A stretch of 64,000 nt of DNA from Opisthocomus hoazin (lineage: Eukaryota > Chordata > Aves > Opisthocomiformes > Opisthocomidae): positions 868,001 to 932,000 of the forward strand of contig NC_134443.1 in assembly GCF_030867145.1 (NCBI RefSeq). The letters run 5' to 3'. Shown here piece after piece: positions 25,901-40,900 of this stretch. The first letter of the stretch is position 1, and every line of letters starts with the position of its first letter. The position numbers and the translations under genes are program-made. The notes under the pieces are model-generated. The model did not search any database, was not told the DNA's origin, and saw nothing but the letters and a program-made list of their open reading frames with translations.

Positions 25901-28900
25901 GGGCAGCTGGAGGCCGAGCTCCGAGCCCCAGACATCACACCCGATATGTATGATCCCAACACGGCCGACGATGAAGAATGGAAAAGGTGGCTTGGAGGAC
26001 TCATGAACGACGATGTGGAGAATGAAGGTATGTGACAGATGCTTGGTGGTTGTTCGCTGGCATCCGGGGTTACATTGAAAGCCTGGAGCTTTTTGTTTCT
26101 ATTTATGCGTGATGTTCTGGGCTGCAGCCATTATTGGTTTGCATGCCCTGACCTTTCCTCATCTTCTCTGTGGACATTTGTGAGGGTTTTTAAACTTCAG
26201 GTGTCTTGCTTGTAAGTATTTACTAGCCAGCATATGCAGCAACCATAAACGAGAGTTACCTGTTTCAGCCTGTAACCCATCGTGCTGTGTCACAAAGCTG
26301 GCAGCATCGATACAGCTGAATCTGTCTGAGTGTCACGCTCCGTGTGAGGGCCATGGCTTGTTTTGGTAGCGACAACTGTTCTGTTCTTTGAGAAGAAACA
26401 AGAACAAGCTTTGGGGTTGATTTCCTTTCATCCTTAATTTACCGGTTGCTTGCAGCTGTGCAAATTGAATATAAAACACGAATTGAAATAATACTGCTTT
26501 GCTCTTTCTAAATTTAGCTGAAACTCGGGTCACAGAGAATAAATCCAGCTTTTCTAAGTGGGAATGGCTACAGATAAGGGTGCTGGTAGCTCATTTTGAA
26601 AAGAGGATGGGCTTGATACTGCTCCCATAAAAAGGAACATAGAGTTAATTTTAGGCAGTAATCCCAGCCCTCTTTGTGCCAAGTCAGGCAGTAAATGAAG
26701 TGCTGCTGCTTCTGGCAACAGATTGGTCTCGGGGCAGGGTAATGACACTTCAAAACGTGCTTCTCATTAGATGAAGCAGATGATGATGATGACCCCGAGT
26801 ACAACTTCCTGGAAGATCTGGATGAACCAGATACAGAAGATTTCAGAAATGATCGTGCTGTGAGAATTACCAGTAAGTCCTTTGGGAGTCCCACCTCCTT
26901 TCCTCTTAGGATTAGTAATTTGTTTTGAGAAGTGAGTGTTTTCTTGCAAAGATTTTGCAGTGTAGGCTAATTAAAAAAAAAATAAATCTGCATACTGACT
27001 TGAGCAGCTTTTCTGTGCCAAGCTGGCTTTCCGTGAATGCGTGAAAGGATCCAGCCAGAGCTGCTGTGCTGTCAGGTACAACCTTACTCCAGAGCAAAGA
27101 CTGGAGAATAATACTTATGGGATAGTACAGTCTTCCATAAAGCTTCAGCCAGTTCAGTTTGCCTTATGACTTGGGCGTAATTAAACTTTATCCAAATCCT
27201 TGCAATCTTGGAGTTAGTTTTATAAACATACCACTTTCCATCTGCTCAGCAAAGCAGATTTGGTTCGGGCCTTATTACAGGTTAACATAACTTTAATTCT
27301 GAAAATTAGCTTTTATATTACATTTTTGAATCAAAACAGTCTCAGCTGAAGTTTTGTGGGGCCCAGAATGAAAAAGGGATATAGTATCAGGGAACTTTCT
27401 TCCTTCTCTCTTTGCAAGAGGAGGGTTTCCCTTTGCGAGAGAGATTCCTTAAATGAGTCGGTATTATGACAGGATTGCGAAGTGTTTCTCGGAAGAGGAA
27501 TCCTCACACTTCTTTTTAATTCTGCTTGCAGAAAAGGAAGTGAATGAACTGATGGAGGAGCTGTTTGAGACAGTAAGTGTTGAATTGGGTGTAGTGCTGA
27601 AGAACAGATCTTTCTCAGATCTGACATGAACTTTCGGAAGCCGTAAAGGGGTGGTCTTGTCTGCGAGAGGCTTGGCGCTGACCATGTGCAAAGGGCCCTG
27701 CTGTAAACATGTAATTGCTGGCCTTGGGAAGGAGTGTGTATAGGAACTTCCACAAGTCCCTGCAGAGATGAATGTGTGTGCTGAGAGGATCGTCATGGGC
27801 TTTGTTAGTTCCAGACAGTCGGTGGTTAACGTACCGCTTGCGCTTTCGATTCCTGACTGTTGCTACGCGTTTGCTGTCAGTTTCAGGATGAGATGGGTTT
27901 CTCGAACATGGAGGATGAAGGTCCAGAAGATGAAGATAATGTTACAGAGTCACGGCCAAATTTTAATACACCACAGGCACTTAGGTAGGATCATTCAGTT
28001 ATGGTTGTAAAATTAAAAAAATAATAACAACTCTCTTATGATATAAAGCCTATGGTTACCTGCAGGTGTGCTATGCCATCCTCCAAAGAGGAAATGCCTT
28101 TTCAGCACAGGCTACTGTTTTGAAAACTCTGTTCCGTTTTTATTTATGAGATTGAGCGCTTAACCTGACCCTCTTTCTGTCTGCCACCTTTAACTTTACT
28201 GATTGTGATGCATTTGAAGAAGGTGACGACAACAACGAAAATGTACCTGTTCAGAAAGAGACAGCAAGAATCCCTGCACGAAAAGATCGGTGCTGGCTGT
28301 TCTGTATCGTAGCTGAGAACAGCTGAGGTCTTCCAGAGTGGGGATCTATTCCAGCAAGCCAGCATCTCTAGTGGAGGATTTAGTACCTGCCTGTTCAATC
28401 TCCATGCTGTATATACTGCCACTGCGTATTTAAATTGTGTTTGTTTCTCAAGCCCGTCCACATATCCCCCCTTTATTAGACTAATTCTGCTGAAAAAATT
28501 GCTTCACTACCTGCTAAGTCACTCACTCCGGCTGTTGAACGAACAGTAGTTAGTGGAGCAGGGTACTGTGTGACTGGGGATGGTACTTCAAAGCAATGGG
28601 TAGAGAAACAGTCGATGCTGGGGTGTTGCTGCAGACGTGATCAAAGCTACGTGGGGCCTGTGCAAAGAAGGTCCTGACCTCAGAGTGACAGCTGCTCTTG
28701 CTCTCTGAATTCTTGTGCTTTACGCTGTGGTGGTGAGTGTAGTGTTCTGAAAGAATGTCAGAAAAAGAATGGTTTTCTTGCCTTTTTAAAAATTTTTTTT
28801 ACTGAGGGGAGGGGTAAATTCACTTACTGCCCTTAACATTTTTTTGATGATAAAAAACACTTGAGGAGCGGGTTTGAGTGTGTCACCTTGTCTTTGAAGT

Positions 28901-31900
28901 AAAAAGCTTGGATGTAATGGTGGCCTTTTCTAAGGAAAAAGACTGCAGAAGATAGCTGCGGGCTAGGTCTGAGACGACCAGAAAGTTTGGAAATTGGCTT
29001 TTGCTGATTTTTGGTATGGCTTATACTTGAAACAGTGCCTTGAAGAGGAAAGGGTCTAAAGCGTTTCTTTCTGGGTAATAACACCGCTCTATTTAACCAG
29101 TTACAGGAGCTGGCTAGAGGTGAGCTGCGGTATGAGTCGTGTCTCCTTGTTTGTGGGGCAGATCAGCTCGAGATCAAGCTGTATCTGTTTGGGAAAGGAG
29201 CTAAAATGAAGGCTGGAGTTCCTTGATGCTCTCTCTGGGGTGAGCAGTACCAGAGGGGAGTGCAGCGATTCTTAAACCAGCTACAGACTGAAAGCAGGGA
29301 AACTTTATGCTCTCCCTTATCAGTTGTGTGTATTTGTCTTTGGTAACGGCTCGCGTTCAGTTTTCTCCTGCGGGCAGTTCTCCCAGTTGGTTCTTCCTCA
29401 GTTTTACCTGCGTATGGAATTCGTAAAGTCATTGTGTGGCAGGATATCCATTTGCCAGGTTTATTGTCGTTTTTGTGATACCTTGCATTAGAAGCATTGT
29501 GGAACAACTTTACTTACAAGTGGCTTCAGGCCTGTTACAGAAGCGCAGCTGATGACGAGGGGAAACCAGAACGTTAACTGGTGTGGCTGCAATAAATAAA
29601 AATCTGTCATAAAGCAGGGGATAGTCGAAGCTGTTTTTGAAAGGATGGGAATGCGTGCATCCTCTCTCTGCTACAGCAGTAGCTCTTCCTGTCGTGTCAG
29701 CAGATGTCTAGTAGAGTACTCTGCATAAAGCTAGGTAATACTTCTTTTTTAAAGTAACAGCATTGGAGTCAGTGTGTGATCGTTCTGGAGACCCTGGTGG
29801 TAAAATCCCCCCCCTAGTACCTAGGGTTCAGACCTCGCCTGATGATACGAGCTCGGTAGGACTGGTTCTAGCATGTTCTGGATTGTCTTAGATCCTGGCT
29901 GCCGTTGAGAGTACCTGAGCACCCGAGTGGAACGCACCTGGGATATGGTTGGAAATGGTGGACAAGCCTGTTACCTGTCCTTGGAATCAACAGCTGAAGC
30001 ATTGCATCCCAGAACTACAGCAGTGCTGTGGGAGATGGAAGGATTTGTGTATAAGTCAACTGTATAAATAACTTTGGTTTTTCAAGTGGAAGTATACTGT
30101 CAAAGAGTTGAGTCGTACAGGGATAATAGTTCTTCAACTGTGCATCCCAGATACAGAGTGAAATACTCTAAATAAATGTGAATGGTTATTAAATATATGC
30201 TTATTATAATTCGGGCTGCCTGATCTCATACAGATTTGAAGAGCCTCTGGCCAATTTACTGAATGAGCAGCACAGGACGGTGAAGGAACAACTTGAGCAG
30301 TTGAGAATGAAAAAGTCCTCGATCAAGCCACCACAAGAGACAGAAAAACCAAAACCTCAGAACGAGAAGCCTCTACAGAGCCTGGTTCTGGACAGTATGC
30401 AAAGAAAGAGGCTCCAGCAGCAAATGCAGCAGGTAATAAAACGTTGTCTGGTCTGACCTAATGAATGTTTGTTGTATACGGGGCGGGGAAAGCCAGTGGT
30501 ACAGCAAGCACTTAGGCTTGCTTAAAGAAATTAATTGAAGAAGCTACATTTGAAGCAGGAGCTTTACTAGGTGATAGTTACATGCCTGATTCCACACTGA
30601 AAGACAATTTGAATTGGATGTGCAAAGTAGAGCTTGTTCCTCGGCATATGTGTTGTTCTCATGTGAGGTAGCTGCCTTGGGCGTGTTTAAATTCTGACTG
30701 TAGTCTGTCAAATCCTCGATTTTTACCAACTTTATTATTACTTTCTGAGAATATTACTCTTGATGTAGTTTGGATTCTTTTTTCCCCTCCTCCCACCATG
30801 CAAAGCTGTGTATGAATTCGGTTTGGACATTTTAAAAGCTGTCAGCAGCACAGATGAGAAGCTGTATGTAGAGAAGTACAAAGCTCAAGAGGATTTCTCA
30901 AAAGTTGAAACTCGCCGTCAGCTCAGTCCCGTGAGGCCGCAGTGCCCCGTCTCTGTGTGAGCTTGATACAAGCCTCGCCAAGTAGTTGTTCAATATCCTG
31001 CATACCTCATGCAGGGTCATGTCTTGGTCTGTGGCAGCAAGGAAGGGGCCCAGTTCTCTCGGGCACAAGCTAGAGAAACGGACCTGGCGTTAGACGTGTG
31101 GAGCAAATGACCTTTTTAATTTTTCAGCTGCAAAGCAAGGTGTGTGGTGTTTGTGTGCGTATGAGGAGTTCTGATAGCTGAAGTCATTGTTGCTGAAGAA
31201 ATACTTCAGTATTTAATTAGAAAAAAAGAAATATCACTCCTGTATCGATCGTTATAGTATGAGACTTTGGCACAAAAGCTAGGAAGCTGCACTAAGATTT
31301 AAACAGAAGATGTGTTCAAAATCCATGTGATAAACTTCCTGCCAGAGGATGTTAAAGTTTCCCCTCAGCTCTCTATTGCTTAAAAGATTCTTTTGAAGGC
31401 AGAATGTGATTTTAGGGATGCTTAGGAGGTATATCTTGTGCCGCTATGCTTATACTTTCCAGTTTCTTGGATTTCTGATAAAGTGAAAAAAACCATTTGT
31501 CTGCTTTTATTCTTCAAGCATGTTCAGCTTCTGACTCAAATCCATCTTCTTGCAAGCTCCAACCCTGCTTTAAGTTCAGAGGCCAGTACTACCAGGATGT
31601 TTTTGGTAAGGATATGTCTAAAATCAGAGCTACATGAATTTTAATGATTGCCAGTCACTGGAGATATTTAGAGAGCTTAATTTATTTAATTGGTCCCATT
31701 AGATTTGGAGAGACTACCACTCAATCAGGAAATGATGTTGTTAGCCTACTGTGGACATGCTCAGTGCTCAGAGAAATAATTCACATTGTGCTGACTAATG
31801 ACAGTGCTTTGAATTAGCATGTATTTGTAAATTTTTTTTTTTCTTGTTTTTCTGGAAATATTGAAAACAAAGTTCAAAAAATACCACTGCTGTAATCAGT

Positions 31901-34900
31901 GAATATTCTGAGACCTGGAAATGTTCTGGGAAGTGGGGGAATTTAAAAAACAAAGAAAAGACTTGCTCTGCCTGTGCCTAGATTTGTGAAGCTCAGAAGA
32001 AGACTTGCAGCACTCTACTTTTTTACGCCTGTCACTTCACCAGCTTTTATTTTTCGTGTTTCTGCGTTACGTGTGTTTGCTCTTCACCTGCAGTCTGAAG
32101 GCGCGTGCTTTTATCTTTCTCTGCGTTTGACTTTGCAGAGCGAGCTTGGTAACTTTGCTCGAAGCTCCACGCTGCTTCGTCAGTCGTTCAGTCCCAGGTT
32201 TCAGACGATGTTCCAGCCGTGTAACCTGAAGGGAGCACTGCAGCTCGTCGACGATTTCCACGCCCAAGTCCAAGTCGACTGGAGCCCTCGCAAAGCTGTG
32301 AAGAAGAGTGGTACGTGTGCGAGGGGACGAGAGGTGGGAGAGCATTTCCAGGGCGAGTTATTTCATGCTCTGCGCCCTCCAGACGAGATAGGGTGCAGAC
32401 GGCTGTTTGGATTTGTGGTTTTTTTTAATTTTGTGAGGTATTTGTAGATAAAACCGTCCACTGTATTGACTGCCTTTTTACTTCTTAAAATTGCAGCACA
32501 GTAAAGCATACGATACGAGCTGTTGACTTTTGTTTGACATCAGAATCTGGCTGTTTATTGTTCTGCAGATGTTTTCAGCTGCAGAAGTCCATCAAGAAAC
32601 TCTGAAACTGGAAATAATTGTTCCAAATGTGTTGGTTAACACAAATGAAGGAAATATTCCCTTCATTGGAGTATTTTAGTAAAAAAAAAGAGCTTTGAGC
32701 TGTTGGTTTCAAATATTTGGTTTGTGATTTTTTTTTCTGCTCCCTAGAGAGTGAAATCACTTGGAATAAACAGACCATTTTTAGGAGTGCTGTTTTGTTA
32801 TAGAGCAAAAGAAAAGATGGAAGGGGAAAGGAGTTTTACCTTTTGTTGATGTAAACTTAAGGGCAAAAACTAGGAAATACGCAAATTCTAAAAAACAGGG
32901 AGAAAGTGTCTCTCTCTCTCCTTGCAGTGGTGGGATTAAAAGAAACAGTGTTTTCAAGAAGTCAGTTGTGAAAAACATGAGCTGTCCGTGGATACATCTG
33001 TCCTCATCTGTTAATTCTTTTCACAGCCAATGAATTTCCATGTTTGCCAAAGCAAGTGGCGTGGATTTTGGCGACAAGGAGAGTCTTTATGTATCCAGAG
33101 TTATTGCCAATATGTTCCTTGAAAGCAAACCCTCCCCGGGACAAGATTATCTTCACCAAGGCAGAGGACAAGTAGGTGCTTAGAATTGTTGAACAAAATG
33201 CATCCAAATGAGACGTCTTTGTTAAGGAGAACTTGTAGGGTGCAAACGTTGGTGATATCTATGTCAACAGCATGTCCAAGCAATCTGCCATAGTGTCTAA
33301 AAGACTTATCTGTGGGTTTTTTTTATCTCCCCTCTTTCCTTCCTTCAGTTTATTAGCTTTAGGTCTGAAACATTTTGAAGGGACAGAGTTTCCAAAGCCT
33401 TTGATCAGCAAGTATCTCTTGCCTACGAAAACTGCCCACCAGCTTACAGTGCGAATAAAGAATCTCAACATGAATCGAGCCCCCGATAATATCATCAGAG
33501 TAAGCGATGCGTTCCGGTTGTGGTCTGGGATTTGTCAGATCGGTGTGTCTGCTGGTGTGTGTTGTACAAGAAGAGATCTGCTGTTTGTTCCAAGGACCTT
33601 TTTCTGTCTGTGCTTGACACTTTCTTAAAAGAAACTGTAATCCTTTTGTTAGCAATGAGGATTTCTTCAAAGAGACCTTGTCCTCTGTACTTTGTAAGTA
33701 CTTGTATTACTACTTTGACTCTCCAGAGCCCAGCACTTTCAGGCGCTCCTGGTACGACTGCGGCTTCAGTAATCTGGACAAATTCATACAAATAAACTTT
33801 GGGTAGCGAAGCTTAAACGAAAGTGCTGTCTCCAGTCAGGCTGAAGGTCCAGCCGGCCAAATAGCCTGTCCCGTAAGCTGGTGGCCACTGCTGGAGAGAG
33901 AATGGCAACCAGAAACACTGGAAGCAAGTACGGCTGCACGCCCGCTAGAGCTTGATGCTTGTGAGAGAAACCAAGGTGGCAGTGAGCTCTTGTTCAGCCT
34001 TTATTATGCTTTTTTAGTGTTTCTGTGGGAAGTATCTTATTAAGGTAGTAGTGATGAGAATCGCTTCATTCACACAGGCCCTTCCACAGAGCACGATAGT
34101 TATCCTGCATCGCAGCAGTTACTGGGCAGGTGGTCTGACCACAGTCACCTTGTCTTGTGTTCTCTCCTGTCTCCACACAGTACTATAAAAAGACAAAACA
34201 GTTGCCCGTTCTGTTCAAGTGCTGCGAGGAAATCCAGCCGAACGAGTGGAAGCCACCGGTGGAGAGGGAAGAACATCGCCTGCCGTTCTGGCTGAAGGTA
34301 GTTTCTGCTCTTCATCCAGCATAGAGGGGTTGGTTTTTATCGTTTGGTTGAGTTCCCTTGGGGTTTTTTTGTTTGTTTTTTCTTTTTTTTTTTTCTTTTT
34401 CCTTACAGCCTAGGTCCAGAGCGAGTTGTTTGCTTAGCCTGCAGCTCTAAAGCCAAAAGGTGGTCTGGTTGTACTGCATGGGAGCCTGTGTTGTCCCGGG
34501 TCCAGCTGGTTAACATAGCAGGGCAGTGGCACTTAGCAACCCGAAATACTGTGCGCTGCTCTCGGCGGCTGCCCAGCCGCAGTGCGCGACTGAAGTTATC
34601 GTGGACATACAGTGTGTGTCGTCGCATCCTTGTTTTGCTGCTTGGGTGTGTTTCTAGTGTCTCAGGTTTGATGTGTTGATTTTGTTGTACAGCTTTGTTA
34701 ATTTGTTAATCGGCGTAGTCCGACCCTTGCCGTGTGGTTAGCAGCGCTGCCGTCTTTCCCGCTGCTTTACAGCCCTGAGACATGGCGTGCTCTTCCCCCT
34801 TAGGACCTCACCTTCTAAGAGGAAAGAAGGAATCTGGGGGTTTGGGGTGGGGTTTTTTAAAGTTATCTTGACCTGCTGTGTGGCTGTTATTGTTGTTACA

Positions 34901-37900
34901 CCCAAATGTCTCGTGCCCTGTAAGGATTCTCTCTCTGAGATTCTTAGCGCAGGAAAGAAGAAGTTGGAGGCGTAGTGACCGTGCCTGCAAGTCAGTGAAG
35001 GACGACTGTGTCTGGGGGAAGAATTAGACTCGGGTGCCATAAAATCCAGTTCTCTTAAATCGCCCTTTGTATTTCACTGTTACAGTGAAGCTTCCTTCCC
35101 ACAAAATCTTGTGTTTACTAAAGGAACCTTTGTAAAGCAATTCAGTTCTGTTGTTTCTTTCAGGCTCTCGGGTTCTTTTGAAGGCTTTGGAGTAAAGCTC
35201 GTTAATACAAAGTGATACACAGTAAATATAAAGTAATATACAGTGGTGTAGAGTAACTAGAACTCACTTTAATTTTAGAAGGAAGTTGCTGTCTGTCGCC
35301 TTCTGTGGTGCTGTTTGGAGGTGGTAACAGAGGAGTAGCCCATGGTCTGGACTAACAAACTCTTGTTCCCTTTAGGCCAGCTTGCCCTCCATTCAGGGGG
35401 AATTGAAGCAATTGGCAGAAGATGCCAGGGAGATGCCCGCTTCACCTGATGAGGAATCTGTCTTTTTGGGGACAGGAAAGGAAACTTCAGACACAGAATA
35501 TGATGAAAAATACCCTCTACTCATGCCAAAGGGACTAGTACTGACTTTAAAGCCCCTTGCCAATCGATTCTCTAGGAGAGCGTGGAGGAGGCAGAGGTCT
35601 TCAGCTCTGAAGCCCGTCCTCATTCGACCGAGTCCTTGTCTGCAGCCCAGTTCCAACACTATTAACATCCAGAAAACTGTGAAGTTGTCCCAGCCAGAAG
35701 CTCCTCCCAGCAAAGTTATGGTTCAGATTCCTCGGCTAATCCAGCCAGCTACAGTTATGCAGGCAGTGCCGGGAGTGCAGCCTTTGAATGTTCCAGCAGT
35801 GGTAGGAAGTGGGGATGGTCTGGAGTTTCAGAATGTGCTCTCTGCATCGCATTCAGACTCCAGACAAGCTTTCTCAGCTGCTGTACCACCACCTCTAGTG
35901 TCCTCAAATCCAGTAACTTTTCAGCCAAAACTGATGTTGCCAGCTTTGGCCGGAACAAAAATACGCAAACCTTGTGGTCGTAAGGGATACCAAAAGAAAA
36001 AAGGGACAAAATCAGACCCAATGATAAAGACTTCGCCTTTGATTCAGCCATCTCCTGTCATCCTTACTGTACCTGCCACCACAGTGAAAGTGGTTAATAT
36101 AGGCAATGGTTGCAATATGATTCAGCCCATAAATACAACAGTTGGCAGAGGCACGCAGGCTATTCCGGTTACAACCTTATTGGTAAATCCTTCCACCTTC
36201 CCGTGTCCGTTAAATCAGCCTCTAGTGACTTCTTCAGTCCCTTCGTTGATAGTCTCTCCTAACCCGGTTAGTCTTTCTGCATCGTCTGTTGGTGAAAATG
36301 AAGAACAGCTGAATCTGGTTCCTTCCTGCCCTGCTGGAAATAACAAAAACACCTATCCCACGGTGGAGCCCAAGGTTGAAGCCCCAGAGCTGTACGTTTC
36401 CTGCGCCGCTGTCTCCCCCAAGAAGGAGTGTAGTACAAATCCTGCCACTTCAAATAATGGCAGTCAGGAAAAGGTAAGTAAGAGTGACTGCTGTAGCTGG
36501 ACAGTGGTAGAAGGAGATGAGAACACTTCAGAGCCACTGGCTGTGGACCTTCTGCCGCCTTTAGAAGATCCGGATGAATCGGTGAAAATTGAGCCTGAAG
36601 ATGCAAATGATGCTACCAAGGAGGTAAATGCAGTACAGAAGAGGGATCTTTTGTGTGCTGAAGTGAAGGAGGAATTCATGCTGGATCTCGGCCAGGAGCT
36701 GAACATGGAGGCTGCGTGTTCATGCTCGAATGACCCGAAAGAAGTTAAAAAGGAGCGTACTTTGTGTGACGAGAAGGGAGAAGAAGAACGACGGGCTTTG
36801 CAGTCATCTCCTCATGCTGAACAGCAGATGGATGCAGGTGGTGTTGCTGGACCACAAGTAAGCAGCGAGTCTCCAAAGAATCTTTCATATCCAGCAGATG
36901 TTGAGGTGGAATTCAGTAGTCCACTTGGAAGACCAGAGGATTCGTCCAGTATAGATGGCCAGTCTGTTGGGACACCGGCTGGCCCTGAAGCTGGAGGAGA
37001 GAGAGAAGGACAAGAAGAAGAGGAAGAAGATGACTTTGATGATTTTACACAAGATGAGGATGAAGAAATGTCATCAGCCTCAGAAGAATCTATTCTTTCA
37101 GTGCCAGAACTTCAGGTAAAAGCAAACGATCCTTTAACAAACCTGCTAATGACAAATATTGGTGTCCTGAAACACCCTGGGGGAGTCAGGGCAAATCACA
37201 CTTTGAATCCAGTGGGAAAGCTGGACTGTTAGCTGCAGCATAGCATGGTGTTGTGCTGTTCTACAGGGAAATCGGACACCGCATCTCTCTGGGAAGATTG
37301 TAAGTCCAGGCTGCAAATATGCAGATTTAAATTCTGCTGAGTTGTAAGGAATTCCCCAACTGGCACTGTTCTTTAATAAGTCCTTTAAGTAAAAATTATT
37401 TTCCAGCAACCCTTTAAGAACTACGAGGATCATTAAGGAATCCTGTCTAACTTAAGGCTTTTATAAGCGACAGATTCTGAAATTTAATTTTGTGCATGGT
37501 ACAGAACTAGGTAGTTCTGGTTGCTGTTGAATTCCTTCCGTTCAGTAGAATCCTCTAGTTGGGCAGGTGTTGGTCTGTGGAATTGGCTGTTAGAATTATG
37601 AAGGAGAGCGCTAGTTGCTGAATGACATTAAAACAAAGAGTAAAAGAAAACAATGTGACTTTTTTTGTTGTTGCTTTCTAAGGAGACAATGGAAAAACTT
37701 ACTTGGCTTGCAACAGAGAGACGCTTAAGCCAAGAAGGAGATTCTGAAGAGGAGAATTCCCAGGAAGAGAACTCTGAGCCTGAGGAGGAGGAGGAGGAGG
37801 AAGGGGAAGGAACAGAGAGTTTACAGAAAGATGATGAAGTATCTGGAGATACATCAGAGGAACCGAAGTCTGCCTTCACACTGCCAAAGACGGCGCCGCA

Positions 37901-40900
37901 GGTGGAAGCCCACAAAATGCCAGCAGGTAAGTTCTGTGGGTTTCTTTAGGCACAGGGCATGGGGAAATAAAGTTGCTCACTGCATTGAAAGCAAAACAAT
38001 GGGGAAACTGTATCTTGGTTTAATTTCACTTAGCATATCTGAGCTTAGCGATGCTTTCTATCTGGAAATCAGATTTTGCAACACCGTCACAATTCTGTAA
38101 AAACAGTTCTTACCATAGAAGCCCGTGTGCCTGTGATCCGAGTGTCTTTAGTCCATTGAAAGGCATTTATGCTTCAAAAATTTGCAGGCATAAGGTTTGT
38201 GGTTTGTGTCAGCTAATAGCCAATACCTATATAAGAACAATATTAAATAGTCAAAACTCTGCTAAATTGAATTTTGTGTTATAAGGTCACGTTGGGGAAA
38301 CACAAATGAGACAAAGTAATACCTTAACAGAATCTAGCAAGTGGTAGTTGAATCTGAGCAGTGAGCTGTGAGGAGGTGGACCTCAGCCCATTAGACCAAC
38401 AGCTTCCTAATCTAAAGACACAGAAATCTCGACGTAGCATGATTTCATTCCTTATTATGTGACACCAGTTATTTATCTGTGATGTTAACACAGTAACAGC
38501 ATTTACTGTGTAATTCATGTAAGTAATTTTAATTTACTGTGAAAGCTCATGTAAATAAAAAGCTAAAAGAATAATTGGCAAGTGTCAGAGCCAGCTCGGA
38601 TGCTCATGTCCTACCTCTGTTCCCCCGCTGCGATTTTTCTGCCCCTGGTAGGCAGTCGAGGTACCTGTTCGTTCTTAGCAGGTTGCTGGCGGAGTGGCAG
38701 CTGGGATGGGTTTGTTGCTTACCCAAAGATTTTTCCCGTCAGATGTGATAAAAACGAACAGCCAATTTAAAAGACGTTTGCCAGCCTGACTAATGAGAAG
38801 TGTGTTGCTCCTACGCGTAGAGGAGAGCGTGAACAGTTAGCTCGTCGGTGTTGCTCTAGGAGAGCGGCTGTCTGCCAGCCCGGGGAGCGCGTGAACCGCA
38901 CCTGCGCAACTGGCTCTGTGCTGCTTCACAGGAGAAAACATGAAAGCCCCTGGGAAGAGCAGGAGCTCCCACAGAACCAGAAATAAGAGGGGACGGGCTC
39001 GTGCTAGCAAAGATACGTCTAAGCTGCTGCTCCTGTATGATGAGGACATCCTGGAGAGAGATCCCCTGCGGGAGCAGAAGGATCTGGCGTTTGCCCAAGC
39101 CTATCTAACCAGGGTAAGCCAGCCCAGCGCCTGACCCAGCAGTGGGAACGTGGGACGCATTGGGTCCTCGAGCACAGTCTGTGCCTGCGCCGCACAGCTG
39201 CCAGTTCTAACTGGGTGTGCTGGATCTGGTTGGGGTGGAGTTCCCTTTCCTCACACCTCATAGGGTGCTCCTTGACTTACTGAACTGTCTTTATCTCCAC
39301 CTATGAGTTTTCTCCTTTCGCTCTTCCTCTTCCCTCCCCTGCCCTGCCTGGGGGAGACAGGGAGGGAGCAGCTGGGGGGCTTGGCTGCTGGCTGCAGTTG
39401 CTCCATGACACCAGGCCTCTCCTAACTGCAGAATTTCATAGTCTTGGATTGGGTTCCCTTCTCTCCTGTGAGCAGTTCAGATTTATCTTTAAGGAAGAGA
39501 CTTGGTTGGCTCAACAAAACTGGAAGCACTGTAAATTGAGTAGCAAGAGATCAAAGATTACTAAATTAACTTGCTTCCTTCCCGGGTGTTATGTCCTCCT
39601 GTAAAGATCTGTTGCTCTTTCCAGGTGCGTGAAGCCTTGCAGCACGTTCCTGGAAAGTACGAAGACTTTCTTCGCGTTATCTACGAGTTTGAGATCAGCA
39701 CGGACAAGCGAACAGCTGTGGATCTCTATTCCACTTTACAGAAACTGTTGCATGACTGGCCACAGCTGCTCACAGATTTTGCTGCCTTTCTTTTACCGGA
39801 ACAAGCTCTGGAGTGTGGACTGGTATGTAGAATGGGAGAGGGAGACCAGATTTTAAGCCGACAATGTGAGTGCTTGTGGGAGTGAAAGAATAAGGAATTC
39901 CTCCTAGGGCAAGACAGGTGAAGAGCTGGTAAATCATTTGCTTACCTTGCTGTTGCATTAATCAGAATTGGAAAGTCTCGGGTTCGTTTTCAGGCTCATA
40001 GGAAGCATTGCTGTGGAGAATCAGCCCTCCCCAGTTACACTGCAGAACCTGACTGCAGAGACAACGCGCAGATGCGGCACGTGGAGCGGTGCCCTCGTCT
40101 CGCGAATCAGCCTCCCGCTTTCAGACAGAGCTTTTCACCTGTTACATTCTTTCTGGATTTTCCTATCTATGTGCATTTGGTTGAAGCAAAACTTTGCAGC
40201 TCGCATGAGTATTGATTGTACGAAGTTTTGTTTCTCTTCCTCCACATCTTCCCAGTTTCATAATGGGTGTCAGTCCAAATGGAAAACAAATAGCAAGGCA
40301 GGCATTCTGTAGCTTGCCTAAGTGAACTAGAGATGTGTGGAAATACGTTCCTGAACGTGAGGGGTGAATCTTTTTCTTTTGGTCAGTTTGAAGAGCAGCA
40401 AGCATTTGAAAAAAGCCGGAAGTTCCTCAGGCAGCTGGAGATTTGTTTTGCTGAAAATCCTGCCCACCACCAGAAGATCATCAAAGTTCTGCAGAGTTGT
40501 GCCGACTGCCTTCCCCAGGAGATTGCAGAGGTAATGGGGCATCCCGGTGTCTCCCGTCTCTCAGAAGCCCTGAGAATGCAGTCAGCTGGCCTGCGTCGCC
40601 GTCCCCACGTGCTGCTCTGTGAGAGCACAGGAGCTGGTCAAGTGCGATCTCCCTCGGGGGGGGCTGGCAGAGGGTTGAAGCAGCCTCAGCAGGAGCCTTT
40701 ACACAGTTAACCGGCCTGTGTGGCTCCTCTCTATGTCCACCTTGCTTTTATCACCTTGCAGGTGAAATGTTAGCCTAGTGCCTCCGACAGAGTCTGCCCA
40801 GAATTCTGGAGGGGTATTTCTGTGGTAATTGGGTAGCTGGATGTGGACTGATCCCAGAGTATTTGTGAAGCAGCACCAACACAAGCGTGAGCTTCCGTGT